This document shows, one piece after another, positions 1 to 5,277 of a DNA stretch of 5,277 nucleotides. The translations under genes and the position numbers were made by a program. Source of the DNA: Myxococcota bacterium. Its GTDB lineage: Bacteria > Myxococcota > Polyangia > GCA-2747355 > JAKLHH01. Under the pieces are notes generated by a model that saw only the letters and a program-made list of their open reading frames with translations, did no database searches and was not told the DNA's origin. The DNA is taken from positions 1 to 5,277 of the forward strand of contig JAKLHH010000637.1 in NCBI GenBank assembly GCA_022710245.1, read 5' to 3'. The stretch's first letter is position 1. Each line of letters starts with the position of its first letter.

Positions 1-1895
1 AGCTGGGTGCGGTCGGCCAGCACCGGCGGGAGGTCCGCGGCGCAGGCGACCTCGATCACCAGGTCCTTGCGCATGCGCTGGAACATCCGCACGGTCTCCT
101 CGACGACGCGGGCGAGATCGAGCAGCCGCGCCTCGTACTTGCCCCGCCGTGAGAAGCCGAGCAGCTGCCGGGTGAGGGCGGCGCCGCGCTCGACGAGCCC
201 CTTCATCGTCGCCAGGTCCTCGCGCAGCTCGGGGCGGTCCGGGAGCTCGAGCTCGATCAGCGAGAGGCCGGTGAGCAGCCCGCCGAGGAGGTTGTTGAAG
301 TCGTGGGCGAGCCCGCCGGCGAGGGTGCCGATCGACTCCAGCTTCTGGGCCTGGAAGAGCTGCTCCTGCAGGCGCTGCCGCGCCGCCTCCGCGCGCTCGT
401 GCTGGATGGCGAGCGCGTAGAACTCGGCGATGCGCTCGAGGGCCTGCACCTCGCGCGTGCCGTACTCGCGCGGGGCGTTCGCCACGGCGATCTGGCCGAC
501 CAGCTCGCCGCCGAGGAGCACCGGCACCGAGAGCAGGCGCTCGAGCGGCAGGTGGCCCGCGGGCGTCCCCACGCGCGCCGGGTGCGCCGCGGGCGCGTTG
601 CAGACGAAGGGGCGTCGCGTGGTGAGGGCTTGACCCCAGAGGCCGCGGTAGGTGCCGTCCGGGCTGCGCGGAAAGGCGATCCGGCGGCTGGTCCCGGTCA
701 CCTGGCAGCGCTCCATCATCTCGGTCAGCGTGTGCCCGATGTTATCGCCGCTCACGAGGTCCACCTCGGAGACGAAGCCGTGCGGGCTCTCGGTCAGGCG
801 GAGGGACTGCTCGAGGATCGCCAGCGAGATCTCCTTCAGCCCGGAGCGCTGCGCGGCCAGCGGCCGGTAGAGCGCCGCCAGCGCGCCGCTCACCTCGAGG
901 TTCCAGCGGAGCTCGTCCTCGGCCCGCTTGCGGGCGCTGATGTCGGTGACCAGGCCCAGCGCGCCGCGGAAGCTCCCGTCCGGCTCCAGGGTGGGGCTCG
1001 CCGAGACGAGGGCGGAGAGCGACTCGCCGTCCGCGCGCTGCAGGCGCCACTCGTGCGTCCCGCCCTCGCGGTCGCGCGGCTCGCTCAGCCGCGAGCGCAG
1101 CGCCTCGCGCTCCTCCGGGGCCACCCAGAGCTCCGCCGGGGTGCCGAGCACCTGCGGCTGCGTGGTGCCGAGGAGCTCGGCCATGCGGTCATTGAGGAAG
1201 GTGACGCGCTGCTCGGCGTCGAGGACGAAGATCCCCTCGCGGGCCGTGGTGACGATGAGGCGGTACTGGGCCTCGCTGCGCTCCAGCGACGAGTAGAGCT
1301 CCTCGCGCTCGGCGAGGCTGCGCCCCAGCCGCAGGTTGGCGTAGGTGGAGCGGGCGAGGATCCCGGCGAACCGCGCGTAGAAGGACATCATCGCCTCGAC
1401 CGAGGCGCGGCTCCAGCGGGGCACCTTCTCCAGCGCGGCCAGGTACTCGGCCTCGTCGAAGCCGCAGCGCCGGGCGCGCGCGCGGAAGTCGGCGTGGTCG
1501 GGGGTCTCGCCCTCGAAGAGGAACTGGCCGAGGAAGATGTTGCCGAGGTGAGCGCCGCCGACGACGATCGGCGTCACGATGTCCCACATGTTGTTCTTGC
1601 AGCGGTAGGCCTTGAAGGTCCCGGGCGCGACGCCGCGCGTGAGCTCCAGGTCGCTCTCCTCGCAGCAGCGGCGGGTCTCCGGGTGGACCCGGTGGAACCG
1701 CGTGCAGATCTCCTGCCAGCCCGTCCCGACCAGCACGCGGCCGGAGAGATCGATGACGCCGACGCCGAAGTGGGTGACGCGGTGGAGGTCCTCCATCAGC
1801 GCCTGGATGGTGGGCGCGTCGAGGAGATCGGCGAGCTCGAGCCGGGAGAGATCACCCGGGGTCGGGCGCGCGGGGCGCTGCGCTTGGTCGGCCAC
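1..1895 (-). CDS. PocR-PAS-GAF sensor histidine kinase (partial, C-terminus beyond window)
   Basis: This is the sensor half of a two-component system: it should autophosphorylate a histidine in response to a small ligand and pass the phosphate to a response regulator not seen here. Translating the minus strand gives, in order: a PocR ligand-binding domain (about residues 20-185, with GWQEICTRFHR at 59-69, the cysteines C77, C78 and C99 and the later GQF motif); a short charged linker; a PAS domain (about 208-322); a GAF domain of the type found in PocR kinases (about 335-497, with LSVPVLLGG and GQIAVAN); and a HisKA dimerisation helix with LAHDFNN, where H531 is the phospho-acceptor. It then enters HATPase_c and stops at DRTQL, just before the expected N box. 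No membrane segment is visible, so it is probably cytoplasmic. The start chosen is GTG at 1895, which keeps the whole PocR domain but lacks a Shine-Dalgarno. A TTG at 1934, inside the upstream repeat and in frame, has AGGA five bases before it and would add 13 residues. Ligand unknown. Confidence 0.93.
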   Translation of the reverse strand, partial: MADQAQRPARPTPGDLSRLELADLLDAPTIQALMEDLHRVTHFGVGVIDLSGRVLVGTGWQEICTRFHRVHPETRRCCEESDLELTRGVAPGTFKAYRCKNNMWDIVTPIVVGGAHLGNIFLGQFLFEGETPDHADFRARARRCGFDEAEYLAALEKVPRWSRASVEAMMSFYARFAGILARSTYANLRLGRSLAEREELYSSLERSEAQYRLIVTTAREGIFVLDAEQRVTFLNDRMAELLGTTQPQVLGTPAELWVAPEEREALRSRLSEPRDREGGTHEWRLQRADGESLSALVSASPTLEPDGSFRGALGLVTDISARKRAEDELRWNLEVSGALAALYRPLAAQRSGLKEISLAILEQSLRLTESPHGFVSEVDLVSGDNIGHTLTEMMERCQVTGTSRRIAFPRSPDGTYRGLWGQALTTRRPFVCNAPAAHPARVGTPAGHLPLERLLSVPVLLGGELVGQIAVANAPREYGTREVQALERIAEFYALAIQHERAEAARQRLQEQLFQAQKLESIGTLAGGLAHDFNNLLGGLLTGLSLIELELPDRPELREDLATMKGLVERGAALTRQLLGFSRRGKYEARLLDLARVVEETVRMFQRMRKDLVIEVACAADLPPVLADRTQ

Positions 1896-1926
1896 GATGG
1901 ATCGATGATCGCGGAGGCGACCGGGA

Positions 1927-2093
1927 GCAGTCAACGCGTTCCTGCAAGCTTGCAGCTGGCGGTATCTGCTGCCATCTTGCAGGCGCGTCGACGAGCGCCC
2001 GCAGTCAACGCGTTCCTGCAAGCTTGCAGCTGGCGGTATCTGCTGCCATCTTGCAGGCGCGTCGACGAGCGCCCGCAGTCAACGCGTTCCTGC
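1927..2093. repeat. 74-bp perfect tandem repeat, two full copies plus 19-bp partial
   Basis: Copies span 1927-2000 and 2001-2074 and are identical base for base; the first 19 bases recur at 2075-2093 before the sequence diverges. The unit is about 65% GC (48 of 74), lower than the flanking genes. It contains three palindromes: AACGCGTT, CTGCAAGCTTGCAG and CGTCGACG. The period is not a multiple of three, so a coding frame cannot stay constant across it, and I read it as non-coding or at most a leader. It fills most of the gap between the small gene (ending at 2119) and the kinase start (1895), so it could act on the 3' end of one transcript or as the leader or promoter of the other. I do not recognise the unit as a named repeat family. 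Confidence 0.97.
1941..1983 (-). other. Potential hairpin within each 74-bp unit (second copy at 2015-2057)
   Basis: Read on the minus strand, the outer arms CCTGCAAG and CTTGCAGG are an 8-bp perfect inverted repeat. An inner arm pair TGGCAG / CCGCCA has one mismatch and a six-base loop. A second CTGCAAG directly abuts the right arm and forms the 14-bp palindrome CTGCAAGCTTGCAG, so two alternative pairings compete. There is no T-run after it on either strand, so it is not a classical intrinsic terminator. It could be an RNA structure in the kinase leader, a protein-binding palindrome, or merely the internal symmetry of a repeat element. Confidence 0.5.
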
Positions 2094-2095
2094 CC

Positions 2096-2214
2096 GGGGT
2101 CAGGCCGGGATCTCGGGGTCAGGTCGGGATCTTCGCCCCGTCCTGGCTGCGCTGGAACTGGGCCGGGATCTTCGCGCCGTCCTGGACGACCTCGTTGATC
2201 CTGCGCTGGAACTG
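2096..2214 (-). repeat. Nested direct repeats at the 3' end of the small gene
   Basis: The 25-bp block at 2161-2185 recurs at 2122-2146 with 23 of 25 matches, offset 39 bases and in frame. The 14-bp block at 2201-2214 recurs exactly at 2147-2160. Beyond the stop, the 18 bases covering the last codons and stop (2115-2132) recur at 2096-2113 with one mismatch, offset 19 bases. The outer echo, read on the minus strand, ends in ATCCCGGCCTGA (Ile-Pro-Ala-stop), which resembles the end of the first internal copy. This suggests that an original stop after ...KIPA was displaced by duplication. Confidence 0.85.
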
Positions 2215-2400
2215 CGTGACCAGACCGGTCGCCTGCTCGAGCCGCGCGTACATCTGGTGGACCTGGGGCCAGGACTCGCGCGGGTCCGGGAGCAGCCGCG
2301 CGGCTTCCCGCGCGCCCTGCGCCGCGGCCTCGAGCTCGAGGGCGATCTGGGTGAGGTAGCGGCGCACCTCGGCCAGGGTTTGCTGGTCGCGCTCTTCCAT
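2119..2400 (-). CDS. Small helical protein of unknown function, 93 aa
   Basis: I do not recognise this protein. The start is well supported: GGGAGG at 2406-2411 lies five bases before an ATG at 2400, and codons end almost always in G or C. The product is 93 residues, mostly predicted alpha-helical and charged. Two helical stretches (about 5-36 and 43-72) are separated by a LPDPRESWP turn at 37-45. Alanine and leucine spacing suggests amphipathic helices that may pair as a coiled coil or helical hairpin. There is no signal peptide, membrane segment or cysteine, so it is probably cytosolic. The C-terminus is repetitive: QFQR (63-66), QDGAKIPA (73-80), then QFQR (81-84) and QDGAKIPT (86-93). It lies upstream of the kinase on the same strand, separated by the 74-bp repeats, and is divergent from the protease gene. 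Role unknown; the gene itself looks real. Confidence 0.75.
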   Translation of the reverse strand: MEERDQQTLAEVRRYLTQIALELEAAAQGAREAARLLPDPRESWPQVHQMYARLEQATGLVTQFQRRINEVVQDGAKIPAQFQRSQDGAKIPT

Positions 2401-2538
2401 CGGTGCCTCCCGGGTTCGACCTGCGCTAGCCAGTCTCCATCCCGGGCCGCGCACGGTCAACGACGTTGTCGCGACAGGGGGCGCCAGGGGCGCCAGCCGA
2501 TGCTTGTCCGTGCCGGCGAAACATGCTGTCGTCAAATC
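2401..2538. promoter_or_regulatory. Divergent intergenic region with adjoining palindromes
   Basis: These 138 bases separate the start codons of the small gene (leftwards) and the lipoprotein protease (rightwards), so promoters for both should lie here. Visible elements are CAACG-A-CGTTG at 2458-2468, overlapping the perfect 10-bp palindrome TGTCGCGACA at 2467-2476, followed by two overlapping copies of GGGGCGCCAG at 2478-2487 and 2487-2496. On the minus strand, TTGACC (2460-2455) sits 17 bases before GAGACT (2437-2432), a weak sigma70-like pair matching the -10 consensus at only three of six positions. I see no convincing promoter for the plus-strand gene. The palindromes look operator-like, but no regulator is identified. 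Confidence 0.35.
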
Positions 2539-4446
2539 ATGCCGCTCCGATCTCACCTGCTCGTGGCGCTGGTGGCGCTGGTGGCGCTCGCGGCGCTCGC
2601 GGCGCTCGCGGCCTGCGAGGGCGAGCCGTGCCGCGCCGACGCCGAGTGCCCGGCGGGGCAGCGCTGCGGGGGTGGCCTCTGCGTGCCGCTCCTCGCCGAG
2701 GGGGCCGCCTGCGCCGCCGACGCGGAGTGCCTGGGCCGGCTCTGTCTCGACGCGGGCCAGGGCGCGACCTGCAGGACGGCCTGCGAGCAGCGGAGCGACT
2801 GCGCGAAGGACCAGCGCTGCGCGCCGCTGGCCGGGCACGCGCCCGGCGCGGCGGGCATGCGCCTCGCGCTGGTCTGTGCGCCTCCGCGCGGCGAGCGGCT
2901 CCTCGGCGAGGCCTGCGCCGCCGCCGCCGAGTGCGACGGCGGCCTCTGTCAGCAGGGCCGCTGCAGCGAGCCCTGCCGCGAGGCCTGCCCGGCGCCGCTC
3001 ACCTGCCAGGACGGCGCGCTCGCCGAGGGCTCGCTCACTCTGCAGCACCGATCCTGCGTGCGCCGCTGGGTGGAGCTCCTCGAGCTCGGCCCGGTGGCGA
3101 CGCCCGTGGCGGGGGGCGCGCCCGTGGAGCTGGCGCTGCCACCGGGCGTCACCTCGCTGGTGGTCTTCGCCGACGACAGCGACGACCTGCAGGTCGGCTT
3201 CCGCCGCATCGAGGGCCCCGGCGGCGCGGTGCTCTATGACGGCGCCGACCCGAAGAGCGCGCTGGCGCGCCCCTTCTTCTATATCGGCACCGGCAGCGTG
3301 CTCCTGCCGGGCAGCGACGCGGCCGGGGCCGCGCTGCAGCCGGGGACCTACCGCTTCTGGCCGCAGACCTACGAGCTGCGCTTCGACCAGCTGGTCCCGC
3401 AGGCGGGCACCGTCGAGCGCGTCGCCGCCGTCCTCCGCCGCGACGGCCCCGCGGGAGGGCTGCTCGACCTCGCCGTGCACCTCGCGCCCGGGACCGGGCT
3501 CAGCGCCAAGGCCGCGCCGACCGACGCCTACGTGAAGGACCTGGTGAGCAAGCTCGGCGAGCTCGGTCGCGGGCTCTTCGGCTTCAGCCTGGGCAGCGTG
3601 CGCTTCCTCGATCTCCCGGCGAGCGCCGATACGGTGACGACCTCCGATCAGGCTCGCGAGCTGCGCGAGGGCTACAGCCAGGCCGGCCCGCGTGGCCTCG
3701 ACGTGAACGTCCTGCTCAGCAAGGACCTCACCTTCGGCTACAAGGCGGTGGCTGGCGGCATCCCCGGCGTGCCCGGGCTGGTCGGCCGGCCCGCGAGCGG
3801 CATCGTGGCCGAGAAGCAGCCGACCGGCGCGCAGATGGGCAAGCTCCTCGCGCACGAGCTCGGGCACTACCTCGGCCTCTACCACACCACCGAGGCGGAC
3901 GGCTCCGTCGACCTGCTCAGCGACACGCCGTTCTGCGGCGCGGGCGTCCAGGTCGAGGCGTGCCCCGACCGCCAGAACCTGATGTTCCCGCAGTACCTCC
4001 TCTCGCCGGAGCCGCTCTCGCTGAGCGAGGGGCAGCGGCGGCTCGCGCAGGGCAGCCCCTGGCTCTACCAGGAGGTCTACCCTCTCGGCTGCGGCGAGCT
4101 CTCCGTCGTCGACGTGAGCGCCTCGCGCTGGGCCGTGGGCACGCTGGCCGGCAGCTCGCGGCTCGGGGGCGCGTGCGGGGGCGGCGCCGGCGCCGAGCAG
4201 GTGCACCTGCTGCGCCTGGCCGAGGGGGTGAAGAGCCTCAGGGTGACGGTGCGCGCCAGCGGCTTCACGCCGGTCCTCTACCTGCGCCGGGGCCCCTGCA
4301 CGGCCGCGGCCGCCGAGCTGCGCTGCGCCGCGGGCAAGGACGGCGAGGCGCTCACCGTCGACGCCGGGGAGCAGGCCGCGGGCACGCTCTTCCTCGTCGT
4401 CGACGCCGCGCAGGGGAGCGGCGCCTTCACCCTCACCGTGGAGTGA
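2539..4446 (+). CDS. Cysteine-rich lipoprotein zinc metalloprotease, M43-like metzincin
   Basis: This is a predicted 635-residue exported lipoprotein with a zinc endopeptidase domain. The ATG at 2539 is chosen because it directly starts a signal peptide: PLRSH, then a Leu/Ala/Val core (residues 7-25) and lipobox LAAC with lipidated C26. The frame is open further upstream, but that would bury the signal; no good Shine-Dalgarno is seen. Residues 26-173 hold 21 cysteines, in repeated CxxxxxC modules (around 31-48, 58-69 and 126-142), which suggests disulfide-bonded knots. Residues about 180-400 are a less distinctive region. The catalytic motif HELGHYLGLYH (439-449) fits HExxHxxGxxH, with H439, H443 and H449 as zinc ligands and E440 as catalytic base. 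SDTPFC (461-466) and NLM (480-482, Met-turn) resemble pappalysin/cytophagalysin (M43) proteases, as does LSEGQRR shortly after. The C-terminal 100 or so residues resemble a PPC-like beta-sandwich. The substrate is unknown; surface proteolysis for feeding or predation is an inference. Confidence 0.88.
   Translation: MPLRSHLLVALVALVALAALAALAACEGEPCRADAECPAGQRCGGGLCVPLLAEGAACAADAECLGRLCLDAGQGATCRTACEQRSDCAKDQRCAPLAGHAPGAAGMRLALVCAPPRGERLLGEACAAAAECDGGLCQQGRCSEPCREACPAPLTCQDGALAEGSLTLQHRSCVRRWVELLELGPVATPVAGGAPVELALPPGVTSLVVFADDSDDLQVGFRRIEGPGGAVLYDGADPKSALARPFFYIGTGSVLLPGSDAAGAALQPGTYRFWPQTYELRFDQLVPQAGTVERVAAVLRRDGPAGGLLDLAVHLAPGTGLSAKAAPTDAYVKDLVSKLGELGRGLFGFSLGSVRFLDLPASADTVTTSDQARELREGYSQAGPRGLDVNVLLSKDLTFGYKAVAGGIPGVPGLVGRPASGIVAEKQPTGAQMGKLLAHELGHYLGLYHTTEADGSVDLLSDTPFCGAGVQVEACPDRQNLMFPQYLLSPEPLSLSEGQRRLAQGSPWLYQEVYPLGCGELSVVDVSASRWAVGTLAGSSRLGGACGGGAGAEQVHLLRLAEGVKSLRVTVRASGFTPVLYLRRGPCTAAAAELRCAAGKDGEALTVDAGEQAAGTLFLVVDAAQGSGAFTLTVE
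2563..2607 (+). repeat. Five 9-bp in-frame repeats in the signal peptide core
   Basis: Five consecutive 9-bp units, GTGGCGCTG twice, GTGGCGCTC once and GCGGCGCTC twice, encode Val-Ala-Leu three times and Ala-Ala-Leu twice. Together they make most of the hydrophobic core before the lipobox. Because each unit is three codons, gain or loss by replication slippage would alter core length without a frameshift. Confidence 0.9.
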
Positions 4447-4451
4447 CGCCA

Positions 4452-5277
4452 GTGGGCGAGCCACGCAGGCTGACCCTCCCCGACGGGCGCTGCCTCTCCT
4501 GGGCCGAGGACGGCGACCCGGGGGGACGCCCGGTCCTCTTCTTCCCGGGGCAGCCGGGCTCGCGGTTGCCCCTCGCGCCGCGGCAGGGTGAGGTGGCCGC
4601 CTCGCTCGGCGTGCGCCTGCTCTCCGTCGAGCGGCCGGGGTTCGGCGAGTCGACCCGGCACCCGGGCCGCACGCTGCTCGGCTGGGGCGACGACGTCGCC
4701 GCGCTCGCGGACGCCGTCGGCCTCCGCCGCTTCGCCATCCTCGGCTACTCGGGCGGGGCGCCGCACGCGCTCGCCTGCGCGGTCCGCCTCGCGGCCCGCG
4801 TGCAGCGCGTCGTCGTCGTCGGGTGCGGCGCGCCCTGGGACCTGCCGGCGCTGGCCCGCAGCATGGACCGCACGCGTCGCGCGCTCCGCTGGCTCGCGCG
4901 GCACGCGCCGTGGGCCCTCAGGCTGGCGGCGCGGAGCCTCCCCGATCCGCAGCGGCACCCCGAGAAGCTGATGCGGAGGCTGCTGTCCGGTCACTCGGCG
5001 CCTGACCGGGCGGTGCTGCAGCGGCCGGAGATCCAGCGGCTCGCCACCGAGCACATCCTGGCGGCGCTGGCGCACGGTACGAGCGGCATGCCCGACGAGG
5101 TGCTCCTCATCACACGCCCCTGGGGCTTCGACCTCGGGTCGATCACGGTGCCCGTCACGCTCTGGTGCGGCACCGAGGACACCGCGGCCCCCCTGCTCCA
5201 GGCCGAGCACGTCGCCGCCGCCATCCCCGGCGCCGAGCTGCGCCGCCTCGAGGGCGAGGGCCACCTCTGCATCATCG
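4452..5277 (+). CDS. Alpha/beta hydrolase (partial, 3' end beyond window)
   Basis: This is a serine hydrolase of the alpha/beta-hydrolase fold; the substrate cannot be told from the sequence. Visible landmarks: the oxyanion-loop region FFPGQPGSR following strand beta-3, the ERPGFGES segment, the nucleophile elbow GYSGG with Ser100, the acid in LWCGTEDTAAP with Asp243, and the catalytic His271 in EGEGHLCII at the right edge. A helical cap lies between about residues 130 and 215. There is no signal peptide, so it is probably cytoplasmic. The start chosen is GTG at 4452, eight bases after GGAG (4440-4443). An in-frame GTG at 4443, overlapping the protease stop as GTGA, would add three residues. 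The gap of 5 bp after the protease gene implies co-transcription and possible translational coupling. About 275 residues are visible, close to the usual family length, so only a short tail is missing. Confidence 0.92.
   Translation, partial: MGEPRRLTLPDGRCLSWAEDGDPGGRPVLFFPGQPGSRLPLAPRQGEVAASLGVRLLSVERPGFGESTRHPGRTLLGWGDDVAALADAVGLRRFAILGYSGGAPHALACAVRLAARVQRVVVVGCGAPWDLPALARSMDRTRRALRWLARHAPWALRLAARSLPDPQRHPEKLMRRLLSGHSAPDRAVLQRPEIQRLATEHILAALAHGTSGMPDEVLLITRPWGFDLGSITVPVTLWCGTEDTAAPLLQAEHVAAAIPGAELRRLEGEGHLCII

Noticed and set aside
1941..1983. Intrinsic terminator
   Set aside because: The hairpin has no following T-run on either strand and the stem is interrupted by an asymmetric internal loop.
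1927..2093. CRISPR array
   Set aside because: The copies are contiguous 74-bp units with no variable spacers, and no cas gene is nearby.
303..2198. Long plus-strand open frame of 631 codons opposite the kinase
   Set aside because: It is antisense to a clear PocR-PAS-GAF-HisKA kinase, is composed mostly of Arg/Ala/Gly/Leu/Glu with no domain signature, and runs through the 74-bp repeats in shifting frames. High GC leaves antisense frames open.
1927..2214. Insertion sequence or other mobile element end
   Set aside because: There is no transposase, no terminal inverted repeats bounding a unit and no target duplication; the repeats are simple tandem and local.
2257..2538. Upstream extension of the protease frame
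   Set aside because: It would overlap the small gene, place 94 residues before an ideal lipoprotein signal peptide and destroy export; ATG 2539 is better.
2119..4464. 781-codon minus-strand frame joining the small gene to sequence opposite the protease
   Set aside because: Only the last 93 codons have their own Shine-Dalgarno and coding character; the rest mirrors the protease gene and is low-complexity.
4278..5264. 328-codon minus-strand frame opposite the hydrolase
   Set aside because: Antisense shadow of a gene with an intact Ser-Asp-His triad; no motif of its own.

Overview
This 5.3 kb window is very GC-rich, with strong G/C preference at third codon positions. It encodes a PocR/PAS/GAF sensor kinase and a cysteine-rich lipoprotein metalloprotease. 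That combination suggests a high-GC predatory or saprophytic bacterium of the Myxococcota (former Deltaproteobacteria) type. This is inferred from style and gene content only; no marker gene is present.

Layout: (1) Positions 1-1895, minus strand: the N-terminal 631 residues of a cytoplasmic sensor histidine kinase (PocR - PAS - GAF - HisKA - start of HATPase_c), cut by the left window edge. (2) Positions 1896-2118: a gene-free gap holding two perfect 74-bp tandem repeats plus a 19-bp partial third copy, rich in palindromes, immediately upstream of the kinase. (3) Positions 2119-2400, minus strand: an unrecognised 93-residue helical protein whose 3' end has been internally duplicated. (4) Positions 2401-2538: a divergent intergenic region with two abutting palindromes. 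(5) Positions 2539-4446, plus strand: a 635-residue predicted lipoprotein with a cysteine-rich N-terminal part, an M43-like metzincin zinc protease domain and a C-terminal beta-sandwich-like segment. (6) Positions 4452 to the right edge, plus strand: an alpha/beta hydrolase, truncated just after its catalytic histidine.

The window therefore has two divergent units: small protein then kinase leftwards, and secreted protease then hydrolase rightwards. The protease and hydrolase are only 5 bp apart and are probably co-transcribed. The small gene and kinase are co-directional, with the repeat block between them. No functional link between the two units can be shown from sequence. The features least explained by ordinary annotation are the 74-bp repeat block, which could influence kinase expression, and the duplicated tail of the small gene. 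I see no clear evidence of a complete novel defence or mobile system.
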